Assembly: GCA_017500745.1 (NCBI GenBank)
Contig: JAFVYE010000112.1
Coordinates: 1-6,222 of the forward strand
Direction of reading: 5' to 3'
Source: Clostridia bacterium
GTDB lineage: Bacteria; Bacillota; Clostridia; Christensenellales; CAG-917
DNA: 6,222 nucleotides
Part shown: piece by piece, positions 1 through 6,080 of the stretch
Numbering within the stretch: the first letter of the stretch is position 1
Layout of the letters: each line of letters starts with the position of its first letter
The notes under the pieces: generated by a model
The model's input: the letters and a program-made list of their open reading frames with translations, nothing else
What the model was told of the DNA's origin: nothing
Database searches by the model: none
Position numbers and translations under genes: made by a program

Positions 1-1
1 A

Positions 2-1492
2 GAGGTTGTCATCCGCTCACCTCTTGATGCCTTCAACTACGGCATTGGCATGATTCACCAACACTTCAAGTTGGTGGACCTTTTCACCGCTTGCGACAAT
101 ATCATCCTTGGCGAAAAGCACAAGTTTGACTTTAAGGGCGCAGTGGAAAAAATCAAAGCAGAAAACGATGGCACCGACAAGGGCAAATTCCTCACGGTGC
201 TCAAATATATGGCATTGCCTTTTGTGGCAGGTTTTGACAAGGCCAAGTTTAACGTTCTCGGCAGAAAGAGAGCAAAGAAACTGCAAGAGGAAGTTGACAA
301 ATACGGCTTCCAACTTGACTTGTCAAGAAAGGTCTATGACCTTTCTGTCAGCGAAAAGCAGACTGTTGAAATCATCAAAGTTCTTTATCGTGGGGCAGAA
401 ATCCTCATCCTTGACGAGCCCACCGCAGTGCTCACTCCTCAAGAAATTGAAAAACTCTTTGACGTGCTCCGCAAGATGAGAGAGGACGGCAAGTCAATCA
501 TCATCATAACCCACAAACTCAACGAGGTTATGGCAATCAGCGACCGTGTGGCAATCCTCAGAAAAGGGGAGCATATCGCAACCGTAACCACCGCAGAAAC
601 CAGCGAGAAAGAATTGACCGAAATGATGGTGGGCGAAAAGGTTGAGCTTGACATCCATCGCAGTGAGCCCTTGTCACAAATTCCTCGCCTCATGGTTGAA
701 GGCCTCACTCTCAAAAACATGGAAGGATATTACGCCCTCAAGGACGTCACCTTTACAGCAAGAGCAGGAGAAATCTTTGGCATCGCAGGCATTGCAGGAA
801 GCGGTCAAAGAGAACTCCTTGAAACCATCGCAGGGCTTCACAGACCTGAGCACGGCGACATCTACTATGTTGACCCTGATGATGACGACAACGAAATTGA
901 CCTCAAAAAGAAAACTCCCGCTCAAATCAGAGAGCTGGGTGTCCGCCTTTCATTTGTCCCCGAAGATAGACTTGGCATGGGCCTTGTTGGCAATATGGAC
1001 CTGACCGACAACGTGATGCTCCGTTCCTACGGCAAGGGACATCCTCTCTTCCTTGACAGAAAGAGCCCCAGAAAAGTGGCACAAGACATCGTTGATGAAC
1101 TTTCTGTGGCAACACCTTCTATCAAAACTCCCGTCCGCCGTCTTTCTGGTGGCAACATCCAAAAAGTCCTTGTGGGCAGAGAAATTGCATCAGCACCCAC
1201 GGTGTTTATGGCAGCATATCCCGTCAGAGGGCTTGACATTGGCGCATCATACACCATTTACAACCTTTTGAACGCACAAAAAGAGAAGGGCGTGTCCGTC
1301 ATCTTTGTTGGCGAGGACCTTGACGTTCTTCTTGCCCTCTGCGACAGAATTATGGTGCTCTGTGATGGTCAAGTCAGCGGCATTGTTGATGCCCGCACCG
1401 CAACCAAAGAAGAAATCGGCTATATGATGACTTCAGTTGATGGAAAAAACAAATCACAATCAGAAGAAATGGGGGAAACTGACAATGACTAA
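2..1492 (+). CDS. NupO/YufO-like nucleoside ABC importer ATPase, 5' truncated by window edge
   Basis: This is the cytoplasmic ATPase of a BMP-type (NupNOPQ) nucleoside importer, with two nucleotide-binding domains (NBDs) in one chain. The frame is open from base 2, so 496 residues are visible; the N-terminus with the first Walker A lies outside. The ATG at 50 falls inside the conserved Q-loop stretch GIGMIHQHF and is not the start. NBD1 shows the signature LSVSEKQ (visible residues 114-120), Walker B ILILDEP (134-140) and the switch His in IIITHKLNEV (H171). NBD2 shows Walker A GIAGSGQRE (about 263-271), Q-loop FVPEDR (318-323), signature LSGGNIQK (381-388) and the degenerate Walker B region FMAAYPVRGLD, as is usual in this family. 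A roughly 40-residue insertion sits between the NBD1 Q-loop and signature. The downstream permeases overlap or abut. Family assignment is secure; the nucleoside substrate is inferred from family. A CUT2 sugar ATPase is the less likely alternative. Confidence 0.93.
   Translation, partial: EVVIRSPLDAFNYGIGMIHQHFKLVDLFTACDNIILGEKHKFDFKGAVEKIKAENDGTDKGKFLTVLKYMALPFVAGFDKAKFNVLGRKRAKKLQEEVDKYGFQLDLSRKVYDLSVSEKQTVEIIKVLYRGAEILILDEPTAVLTPQEIEKLFDVLRKMREDGKSIIIITHKLNEVMAISDRVAILRKGEHIATVTTAETSEKELTEMMVGEKVELDIHRSEPLSQIPRLMVEGLTLKNMEGYYALKDVTFTARAGEIFGIAGIAGSGQRELLETIAGLHRPEHGDIYYVDPDDDDNEIDLKKKTPAQIRELGVRLSFVPEDRLGMGLVGNMDLTDNVMLRSYGKGHPLFLDRKSPRKVAQDIVDELSVATPSIKTPVRRLSGGNIQKVLVGREIASAPTVFMAAYPVRGLDIGASYTIYNLLNAQKEKGVSVIFVGEDLDVLLALCDRIMVLCDGQVSGIVDARTATKEEIGYMMTSVDGKNKSQSEEMGETDND
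1471..1476 (+). promoter_or_regulatory. Ribosome binding site of the first permease gene
   Basis: GGGGGA lies 8 nt before the ATG at 1485, inside the 3' end of the ATPase gene. It decides the start: an in-frame ATG at 1437 would add 16 hydrophilic residues and lacks a comparable site. Confidence 0.65.
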
Positions 1493-2687
1493 GTTTAAGT
1501 TTGAACCTATGTTCCACCTTGCAAAGCGCACTGATATGGATTGGAAAAAGGCATGGGGCATCCGAGTTGGTGCTTTTGTCCTTTCAATCTTGGTTTGCGC
1601 CATTGTTTCAACCTTTATCTCTGACAGAAGTTTTGGATTTTTCTTTGAAAACTTCTTCAAGGCATTCAACACCCCTCAAAAGTTGTGGAACTTCTTCCAC
1701 GACACAGCAATCCTCCTCATCATTGCTCTGGCTGTGACACCTTGCTTTAAGATGCGCTTCTGGAACATTGGTGGCGAAGGACAAATCTTGATGGGTGCCC
1801 TTGGCTCTGCCGTCATCATCAACTTTATGGGTGGCAAACATGCAGATGCTGGCGTCATCATCCTTTCTTTGATGCTGTCAATTGCATTTGGCATGGCATG
1901 GGCGGTGATCCCTGCGCTGTTCAAGGCAAAGTGGAACACCAATGAAACCCTCCTCACTCTCATGATGAACTACATCTCCGTGTGCATCGTTGACTTTTTC
2001 ATCAAAAGCGAGGCATCATCGGGCACAGGCACAATGTCCTTTGACAAGGGCATAGTTGAGCCCATTGCAGGCAACGAATTTATTTTGAAAATCATCCTTG
2101 TGGCAATTGTCACAGGATTTATGATTGTGTACCTCAAGTACTCAAAGCACGGCTATGAACTTGCAGTTGTTGGCGAAAGTGAAAAGACCGCAAGATACAT
2201 CGGCATCAACACAAAGAAAGTCATCATCCGCACCCTCATCCTTTGTGGAGCAATCTGCGGACTCATTGGCTTTATGCTTGTGAGTGCAACCAACCATTCA
2301 ATCAGCAGTGTTTCCACCGTTGGTGGAAAGGGCTTCACAGGGGTTTTGGTGTCTTGGCTTGGACACTTCAATCCCTTGGCAATGCTCCTTTGCTCATTCC
2401 TTGTTGTGTTCATCACAAGAGGCGCAACTCAAGTGTCAACCTATGCACGTCTTGGCGCATCATATCCCAATATGATGACAGGCATTTTCTTCTTCTTCAT
2501 CATTGCAACAGAGTTCTTCATCAACTACAAGATTCTCTCAACACACCACTTCAAGAAGAAAAACGTGCTTTCAGATGATCAAGATGCAACAGAGGAGGCA
2601 GAAACTCCTGCAGAAACAGACAGCGAAGCAACAGACGGAGTAGAGTCCGCCACACTTGCTCTTGAAAATACAAAGGAGGTGGAATAG
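1485..2687 (+). CDS. NupP/YufP-like nucleoside ABC transporter permease (BPD_transp_2 family)
   Basis: This is an integral membrane subunit of the importer, 400 residues from the ATG at 1485; that start overlaps the ATPase stop by 8 nt, implying translational coupling. Hydrophobic segments lie at about residues 26-45, 74-89, 99-115, 122-146, 200-218, 249-267, 285-310 and 330-348. Family motifs are FWNIGGEGQ (92-100), NETLLTLMMNYI (153-164) and the cytoplasmic coupling-loop region GYELAVVGESEKTARYIGI (223-241), which matches the usual AvG.n..AarY.GI pattern of NupP/YufP proteins. It should pair with the next permease to form the translocation pathway. Residues about 357-400 form a hydrophilic tail rich in Asp, Glu, Thr and Ala after the last membrane segment, which is unusual for the family. 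The permease role is secure. Nucleoside specificity is inferred from family and gene order. Confidence 0.93.
   Translation: MTKFKFEPMFHLAKRTDMDWKKAWGIRVGAFVLSILVCAIVSTFISDRSFGFFFENFFKAFNTPQKLWNFFHDTAILLIIALAVTPCFKMRFWNIGGEGQILMGALGSAVIINFMGGKHADAGVIILSLMLSIAFGMAWAVIPALFKAKWNTNETLLTLMMNYISVCIVDFFIKSEASSGTGTMSFDKGIVEPIAGNEFILKIILVAIVTGFMIVYLKYSKHGYELAVVGESEKTARYIGINTKKVIIRTLILCGAICGLIGFMLVSATNHSISSVSTVGGKGFTGVLVSWLGHFNPLAMLLCSFLVVFITRGATQVSTYARLGASYPNMMTGIFFFFIIATEFFINYKILSTHHFKKKNVLSDDQDATEEAETPAETDSEATDGVESATLALENTKEVE
2672..2680 (+). promoter_or_regulatory. Strong Shine-Dalgarno site of the second permease gene
   Basis: AAAGGAGGT is a near-perfect anti-SD match 8 nt before the ATG at 2689. 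It fixes that ATG as the start over an in-frame TTG at 2656. It lies within the last codons of the preceding gene. Confidence 0.85.
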
Positions 2688-2688
2688 T

Positions 2689-3639
2689 ATGTTTGTCACA
2701 CTCATGACTCAAGCAATCAGATTTGGCATAGTGTTCCTTTACGGCTCAACTGGTGAAACCATTGTTGAAAAGTCCGGCCACCTCAACCTTGGCATCCCCG
2801 GCATCATGTGTATGGGTGCAATTGGCGGATGTATGGGCGCAAACATCGCAACCAAAGCAGGAGCAGGTGCATTTGCCACCGTCCTTGCCACAATCTTCTT
2901 TGCAATGCTCCTTGCAGGCCTTATGGGAGCTTTGTACGGATTCTTTACAATCACTCTGCGTTGCAACCAAAACGTCACAGGGCTCACAATCACCACCTTT
3001 GGCGCAGGCACGTTGGGCTTCTGGGGATCAATGATGGGCAGAGAAGGCACCACCTTCTTTGAAGCAAGCAAAGTGTTTACATCCCCCATGTTTGGAGAGG
3101 TTGGCGACAACTGGTTCTCAACCATATTCCTCTCACACGGCGTTCTTGTCTATGTTGGCATAATCATTGCAGTCATCGTTGCAGTTGTGCTCAAGCACAC
3201 CCGCACCGGCTTGTCCTTGACCGCTGTTGGCGAAAACCCCGCAGCAGCAGACGCAGCAGGCATCAAGGTCATCAAGTACAAGTACGTTGCTTGCATCTTG
3301 GGCGCAGCAATCTCTGGCATTGGCGGAGCATTCTATCTGCTTGACTGCACCCGTGGTTCACTTGAATACGTCATTGAAGCAATGGGTTGGCTGGCAGTTG
3401 CCCTCGTCATATTCTCATTGTGGCGCCCCAACATCGGCATCTTTGGCTCATTCATCTTTGGTCTTATGTACATCTTGCCCAACTACGTTGAAGGTGTTGG
3501 CTTTGCAGAAAAAGAAATTTTGAAGATAGTGCCTTACGCAGTGACAGCACTTGTGCTCATCATCATCTCCTTCTTCAACAAAAAGGAAACACAACCTCCC
3601 GAAAGCTTGGGCGTCAACTATTTCAGAGAAGAGCGATAG
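2689..3639 (+). CDS. NupQ/YufQ-like nucleoside ABC transporter permease (BPD_transp_2 family)
   Basis: This is the second membrane subunit of the importer, 316 residues, starting 1 nt after the stop of the first permease behind a strong ribosome binding site. Near the N-terminus it has GETIVEKSGHLNLGIPGIM (residues 22-40), the hallmark of this permease class (GE...ErsGvlNlGiEGmM). The usual Glu is Pro37 here. NQNVTGLTITTFG (93-105) and the coupling-loop stretch TGLSLTAVGENPAAADAAGI (173-192) also match the family. Hydrophobic segments occupy about 60-90, 150-168, 198-218, 232-262 and 281-296. The length is close to typical YufQ proteins. The last membrane segment is followed by a short charged tail. 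Transcription probably ends at the hairpin at 3707-3733. The permease call is secure; nucleosides as substrate are inferred. Confidence 0.93.
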   Translation: MFVTLMTQAIRFGIVFLYGSTGETIVEKSGHLNLGIPGIMCMGAIGGCMGANIATKAGAGAFATVLATIFFAMLLAGLMGALYGFFTITLRCNQNVTGLTITTFGAGTLGFWGSMMGREGTTFFEASKVFTSPMFGEVGDNWFSTIFLSHGVLVYVGIIIAVIVAVVLKHTRTGLSLTAVGENPAAADAAGIKVIKYKYVACILGAAISGIGGAFYLLDCTRGSLEYVIEAMGWLAVALVIFSLWRPNIGIFGSFIFGLMYILPNYVEGVGFAEKEILKIVPYAVTALVLIIISFFNKKETQPPESLGVNYFREER

Positions 3640-3706
3640 GCAAACGAGGGTATTGGCTCGCTCTGTTTTGTCAGAGAAGAGCACACAAGAAAAAGTTCAC
3701 AAAGCA

Positions 3707-3733
3707 AAAAACGCCGTTTAAAACGGCGTTTTT
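3707..3733. terminator. Bidirectional Rho-independent terminator between convergent operons
   Basis: An A-tract, CGCCG, a short TTTAAAA loop, CGGCG and a T-tract form a symmetrical hairpin: five G/C pairs extended by five A-T pairs. It has a terminal T run when read in either direction. It sits between the permease stop at 3639 and the flavoprotein stop at 3767, so it can end both transcripts. Confidence 0.9.
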
Positions 3734-3766
3734 GTCATTTTATAGGTTATTGTGCGGAGGATAAAA

Positions 3767-4954
3767 TCAGGAGTATTGCTTGCGGATTGCCTCTGCAACC
3801 ACCTTTGCGCTTGTCCAAGCCCATTGTAGATTGTAGCCACCGCAGTCTCCGTCAATGTCAAGGGCCTCCCCCGTGGCAAATGCGTTTTTGGACTTCATTG
3901 ACATGAGGTTGTGATCAAACTCTCTTATGTTGAGTCCGCCACTCATAACTTGACAGAGAGAGCTGTCTCCGAGGCCCTCAACTTTTAGATTGTAGGCCTT
4001 TATTGTGCGGGCAATGGTTGAGATCTTGGGTTGAGCAAGATCATCGGCGCTGACCCCAGAAGCCCACAAAATTCTGTCCACCACTTTGGAGTGGAAGGTG
4101 CCTGTGAGAAGTTCGCCAACACGAACGTTGCCACGCTTGCGGAGCATGTTTTCCACTTCTCCCACACTATACTCGGGCATGAAGTCTATAGTTAGGGTAG
4201 AGCCCACCTTGAGCTTGCCTCTTGCCACCTCGCTGGACATGTTGAACACAGCAATTCCGCTGATGCCAAAGTCCTTGAACAGCACTTCGCCCACCTCGTA
4301 TCTTGCTCCACAGCGCACACCTGCTTTGACTCGGACGCCGGACAATCCTTTGATGGGTTCTTTGTTCGTTTTGATGGGCACCAAGGCGGGCACAAACTCA
4401 CGATTGGTGTGACCAAGGGCAGTGAAGAGGTTGTTGCTCACTCTGCCAAAGGTGGCGTTTGATCCGGTGGCAAGGACAACGTTGTCTGCCGTCATGTTGA
4501 AGGATTTTGTTTGGCCATCCTCTTTGTACACACCGCTGACGGTGTAGGTGTCTGCGTAGTACTCCACGCTGAGTGCAACGTGGCCTGTATAGACGTCTGC
4601 GCCTGCTTTTTGCACAGCACCTCTTAAGATGTCAAGGACGGTTGAGGCGCACTCGGAGTAGGGGTACACTCTCTTGTCAATGACCTTTGTGATGAGCCCC
4701 ATACGTTCAAAGGAGGCAATGGTGTCGTGGGCGTCAAATCTGTCAAGATAGCTCTCAACAAAGGAGGGGCGATTGTAGTGGACAATGTTCATATCAAGGT
4801 TGGTCAAATTGCACTTGCCGTTGCCTGTTGTAAGGAGTTTTTTGCCAACGCGGTCGTTTGCTTCAATGATTGCAACACGTCTGCCTGCAAGCTCGCTTGC
4901 AAGAAACATACCACTTGCACCACCGCCGATTATTATTACGTCATATCTTTTCAT
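3767..4954 (-). CDS. HI0933/YhiN (BaiN-like) family FAD-dependent oxidoreductase
   Basis: This is a cytoplasmic flavoprotein of 395 residues, near the family's usual 400 or so. The N-terminal Rossmann FAD site is VIIIGGGASG (about residues 6-15), with the ribose-binding Glu in AIIEAND (E31). It is followed by the diagnostic GKKLLTTGNGKCNLTN (37-52). A second nucleotide-contact motif is VVLATGS (159-165). FGISGIAVFNMSS in the middle domain matches the family's FG.SGP pattern. The C-terminal ATGEALDIDGDCGGYNLQWA (360-379) is the classic flavin-closing motif. The biochemical role is unsettled; one clostridial member, BaiN, was proposed to act on bile acid intermediates, but that cannot be transferred here. 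The start chosen is ATG at 4954. A GTG at 4960 directly abuts the upstream stop and would add two residues. It is probably co-transcribed and coupled with the NYN-LOTUS gene. Confidence 0.93.
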   Translation of the reverse strand: MKRYDVIIIGGGASGMFLASELAGRRVAIIEANDRVGKKLLTTGNGKCNLTNLDMNIVHYNRPSFVESYLDRFDAHDTIASFERMGLITKVIDKRVYPYSECASTVLDILRGAVQKAGADVYTGHVALSVEYYADTYTVSGVYKEDGQTKSFNMTADNVVLATGSNATFGRVSNNLFTALGHTNREFVPALVPIKTNKEPIKGLSGVRVKAGVRCGARYEVGEVLFKDFGISGIAVFNMSSEVARGKLKVGSTLTIDFMPEYSVGEVENMLRKRGNVRVGELLTGTFHSKVVDRILWASGVSADDLAQPKISTIARTIKAYNLKVEGLGDSSLCQVMSGGLNIREFDHNLMSMKSKNAFATGEALDIDGDCGGYNLQWAWTSAKVVAEAIRKQYS

Positions 4955-4960
4955 AAACAC

Positions 4961-5896
4961 CTATTTGCACTTGTATGCACGCACCATGACAGTGCCTTTG
5001 CCTTGGTACGTTTTTGTTTCGTAAAGTTCGCTGTGAGCCTCAATAAAGGCGGGCAGTTTTTTAAACCCAAAGTTTGTAATGTCAAAGTCCGGATGGGTTC
5101 TTTTGATAAAATCTCCCACACCTGCCGCATTGACAAAACCATCGTCATCTTGCCATTTTTCTGTTTCTGCAGCAAGTCTTAAAAGGCTATGAAGTTCCGC
5201 TTCATCAATGCCTGTATTATAGAAAGGTTCTTCATCCTCACTTTCAATGGACTTGTTGGTGTTGGATTTTTCATCCTCATTGTCAACTGATCCATTAGTA
5301 GTTTTGTTTTCTTCAACATTGTGCGCAGTTTTTGCAATAGACTCATCAATGGTAACAACCGCACTCTTTTCAGAAGCATTGACTGATTGAATTGATTTTG
5401 ATTGTTCTGTTTGCTCAGCTGGCAACTCATCAACATCTGTTTGGGATGAAAATGAATTCATTAATTTGTCCACCGAAATAAATTCATCACAAGAGCGTTT
5501 AAAAGCGTTTGAGGTGTTGTCAATTCCTACGCCGATTACGCAAACACCAGTTTCTTTCAACTCAATGCAAAGACGGGTAAAATCACTGTCGCTTGACACG
5601 ATAACAAATGCGTCGTATCTGTTGCTATGAAGCAGTTTCATGGCATCAATCACAAGGGCAATGTCGGTTGCATTTTTGCCTTTTACGTGGTCAAATTGAT
5701 GCTGGGGGTTGAGAGCAAGGTTTTCCACAACACCTTTCCAAAGTTTGAGGCTATCCTTTGTCCAGTTGCCATAAACTCTTTTTGCCGTGATTCTTCCATA
5801 GGTTGAGATTTTGTTGAGTACTGTGGGGATGCTACGATAAGAAGCGTTGTCAGCGTCAATCAACACGGCTATGTTGTTGAACATATTTTTTGTCAT
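4961..5896 (-). CDS. NYN (LabA-like PIN) domain protein with C-terminal LOTUS/OST-HTH domain
   Basis: This 311-residue soluble protein is a predicted RNase or RNA-binding regulator. The N-terminal NYN domain (about residues 6-146) carries the acidic residues expected of PIN-like metal-dependent nucleases: VLIDADN (D14, D16), ATDIALVIDAM (D78, D84) and IVSSDSDF (D103, D105). Residues about 147-228 form a low-complexity, acidic, Ser/Asn/Thr-rich linker. The C-terminal part (about 233-308) reads as a LOTUS/OST-HTH domain, a small RNA-binding fold often joined to NYN in bacteria. The start is ATG at 5896, preceded by AGGAG at 5901-5905; a TTG at 5923 is less likely because it lies upstream of that site. 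The stop directly abuts the flavoprotein gene. Architecture is clear; activity and RNA target are unknown. Confidence 0.9.
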   Translation of the reverse strand: MTKNMFNNIAVLIDADNASYRSIPTVLNKISTYGRITAKRVYGNWTKDSLKLWKGVVENLALNPQHQFDHVKGKNATDIALVIDAMKLLHSNRYDAFVIVSSDSDFTRLCIELKETGVCVIGVGIDNTSNAFKRSCDEFISVDKLMNSFSSQTDVDELPAEQTEQSKSIQSVNASEKSAVVTIDESIAKTAHNVEENKTTNGSVDNEDEKSNTNKSIESEDEEPFYNTGIDEAELHSLLRLAAETEKWQDDDGFVNAAGVGDFIKRTHPDFDITNFGFKKLPAFIEAHSELYETKTYQGKGTVMVRAYKCK

Positions 5897-5900
5897 ATAT

Positions 5901-5905
5901 CTCCT
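5901..5905 (-). promoter_or_regulatory. Ribosome binding site of the NYN-LOTUS gene
   Basis: On the minus strand AGGAG lies 4 nt before the ATG at 5896. The spacing is short but the match is good, and it favours this ATG over the next one at 5884 (16 nt away) and over the upstream TTG at 5923. Confidence 0.65.
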
Positions 5906-5955
5906 GATAGGGCGCAACTGCAAAAACGCAGTAGTCCTTGAAAACTTTTTTCTTT

Positions 5956-5984
5956 ATTTTACAACAGGCAAGACAAAAATTCAA
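5956..5984 (-). promoter_or_regulatory. Sigma70/SigA-type promoter of the NYN-LOTUS/flavoprotein operon
   Basis: On the minus strand TTGAAT (-35, 5979-5984) and TAAAAT (-10, 5956-5961) are separated by exactly 17 nt. They match the consensus at 4 of 6 and 5 of 6 positions. Transcription would start near 5949, giving a leader of about 50 nt. It is the only good promoter I see upstream of the operon. Confidence 0.7.
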
Positions 5985-6000
5985 GAGAATAGTTGTGCAA

Positions 6001-6080
6001 CCCCCCTCATATTTTTGACATAAACAAAAAAAACAAGCAAGTTGTGCCTGCTTGTCTTTTTATGGTGGAGATGAGGGGGG
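6001..6080. repeat. 10-bp inverted repeat CCCCCCTCAT / ATGAGGGGGG enclosing a hairpin
   Basis: The left arm is 6001-6010 and the right arm 6071-6080, perfectly complementary, with 60 nt between them that contain a terminator-like hairpin. No coding sequence is associated. The symmetry resembles the ends of a small non-autonomous element or an intergenic palindromic repeat. No target-site duplication is evident at the outer edges, so mobility is not demonstrated. Confidence 0.6.
6028..6061. terminator. Bidirectional terminator-like hairpin upstream of the NYN-LOTUS operon
   Basis: ACAAGCA (6033-6039) pairs with TGCTTGT (6048-6054) across a short loop in which a further G-C pair can form. Read leftward the stem is followed by eight T (6025-6032 region on the plus strand is an A run); read rightward it is followed by CTTTTT. 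It would best stop leftward transcription arriving from beyond the right window edge and so insulate the promoter at 5956-5984. No gene that it ends is visible here. Confidence 0.65.

Noticed and set aside
50..52. ATG at 50 as the real start of the ATPase gene
   Set aside because: The frame is open upstream to base 2 and encodes conserved family residues right before it; this Met is inside the Q-loop motif. The gene is cut by the window edge.
341..361. NBD1 signature LSVSEKQ, with Ser in place of the usual Gly, as a possible inactivating change
   Set aside because: Ser at this position is known in related importer ATPases such as MglA (LSVSQ), and the Walker B and switch His of NBD1 are intact.
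1199..1237. Missing Asp-Glu in the NBD2 Walker B region (FMAAYPVRGLD) as a sign of decay
   Set aside because: NupO/YufO-type ATPases typically carry a degenerate Walker B in the second domain (AAQPTRGLD pattern), so this is a family trait.
2739..3125. 128-residue minus-strand open frame inside the second permease gene
   Set aside because: It is antisense to a clear membrane protein gene, and its Pro/Ala/Val-rich composition is typical of a reverse reading of membrane-protein codons.
4727..5182. 151-residue plus-strand open frame opposite the flavoprotein/NYN junction
   Set aside because: It is antisense to two well-supported genes, has no family motifs and has no ribosome binding site of note; it is a shadow frame.
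6015..6043. Perfect -35-like TTGACA on the plus strand at 6015-6020
   Set aside because: No -10 box lies 16-18 nt downstream (the bases there are CAAGTT-like), and the terminator hairpin follows at once.
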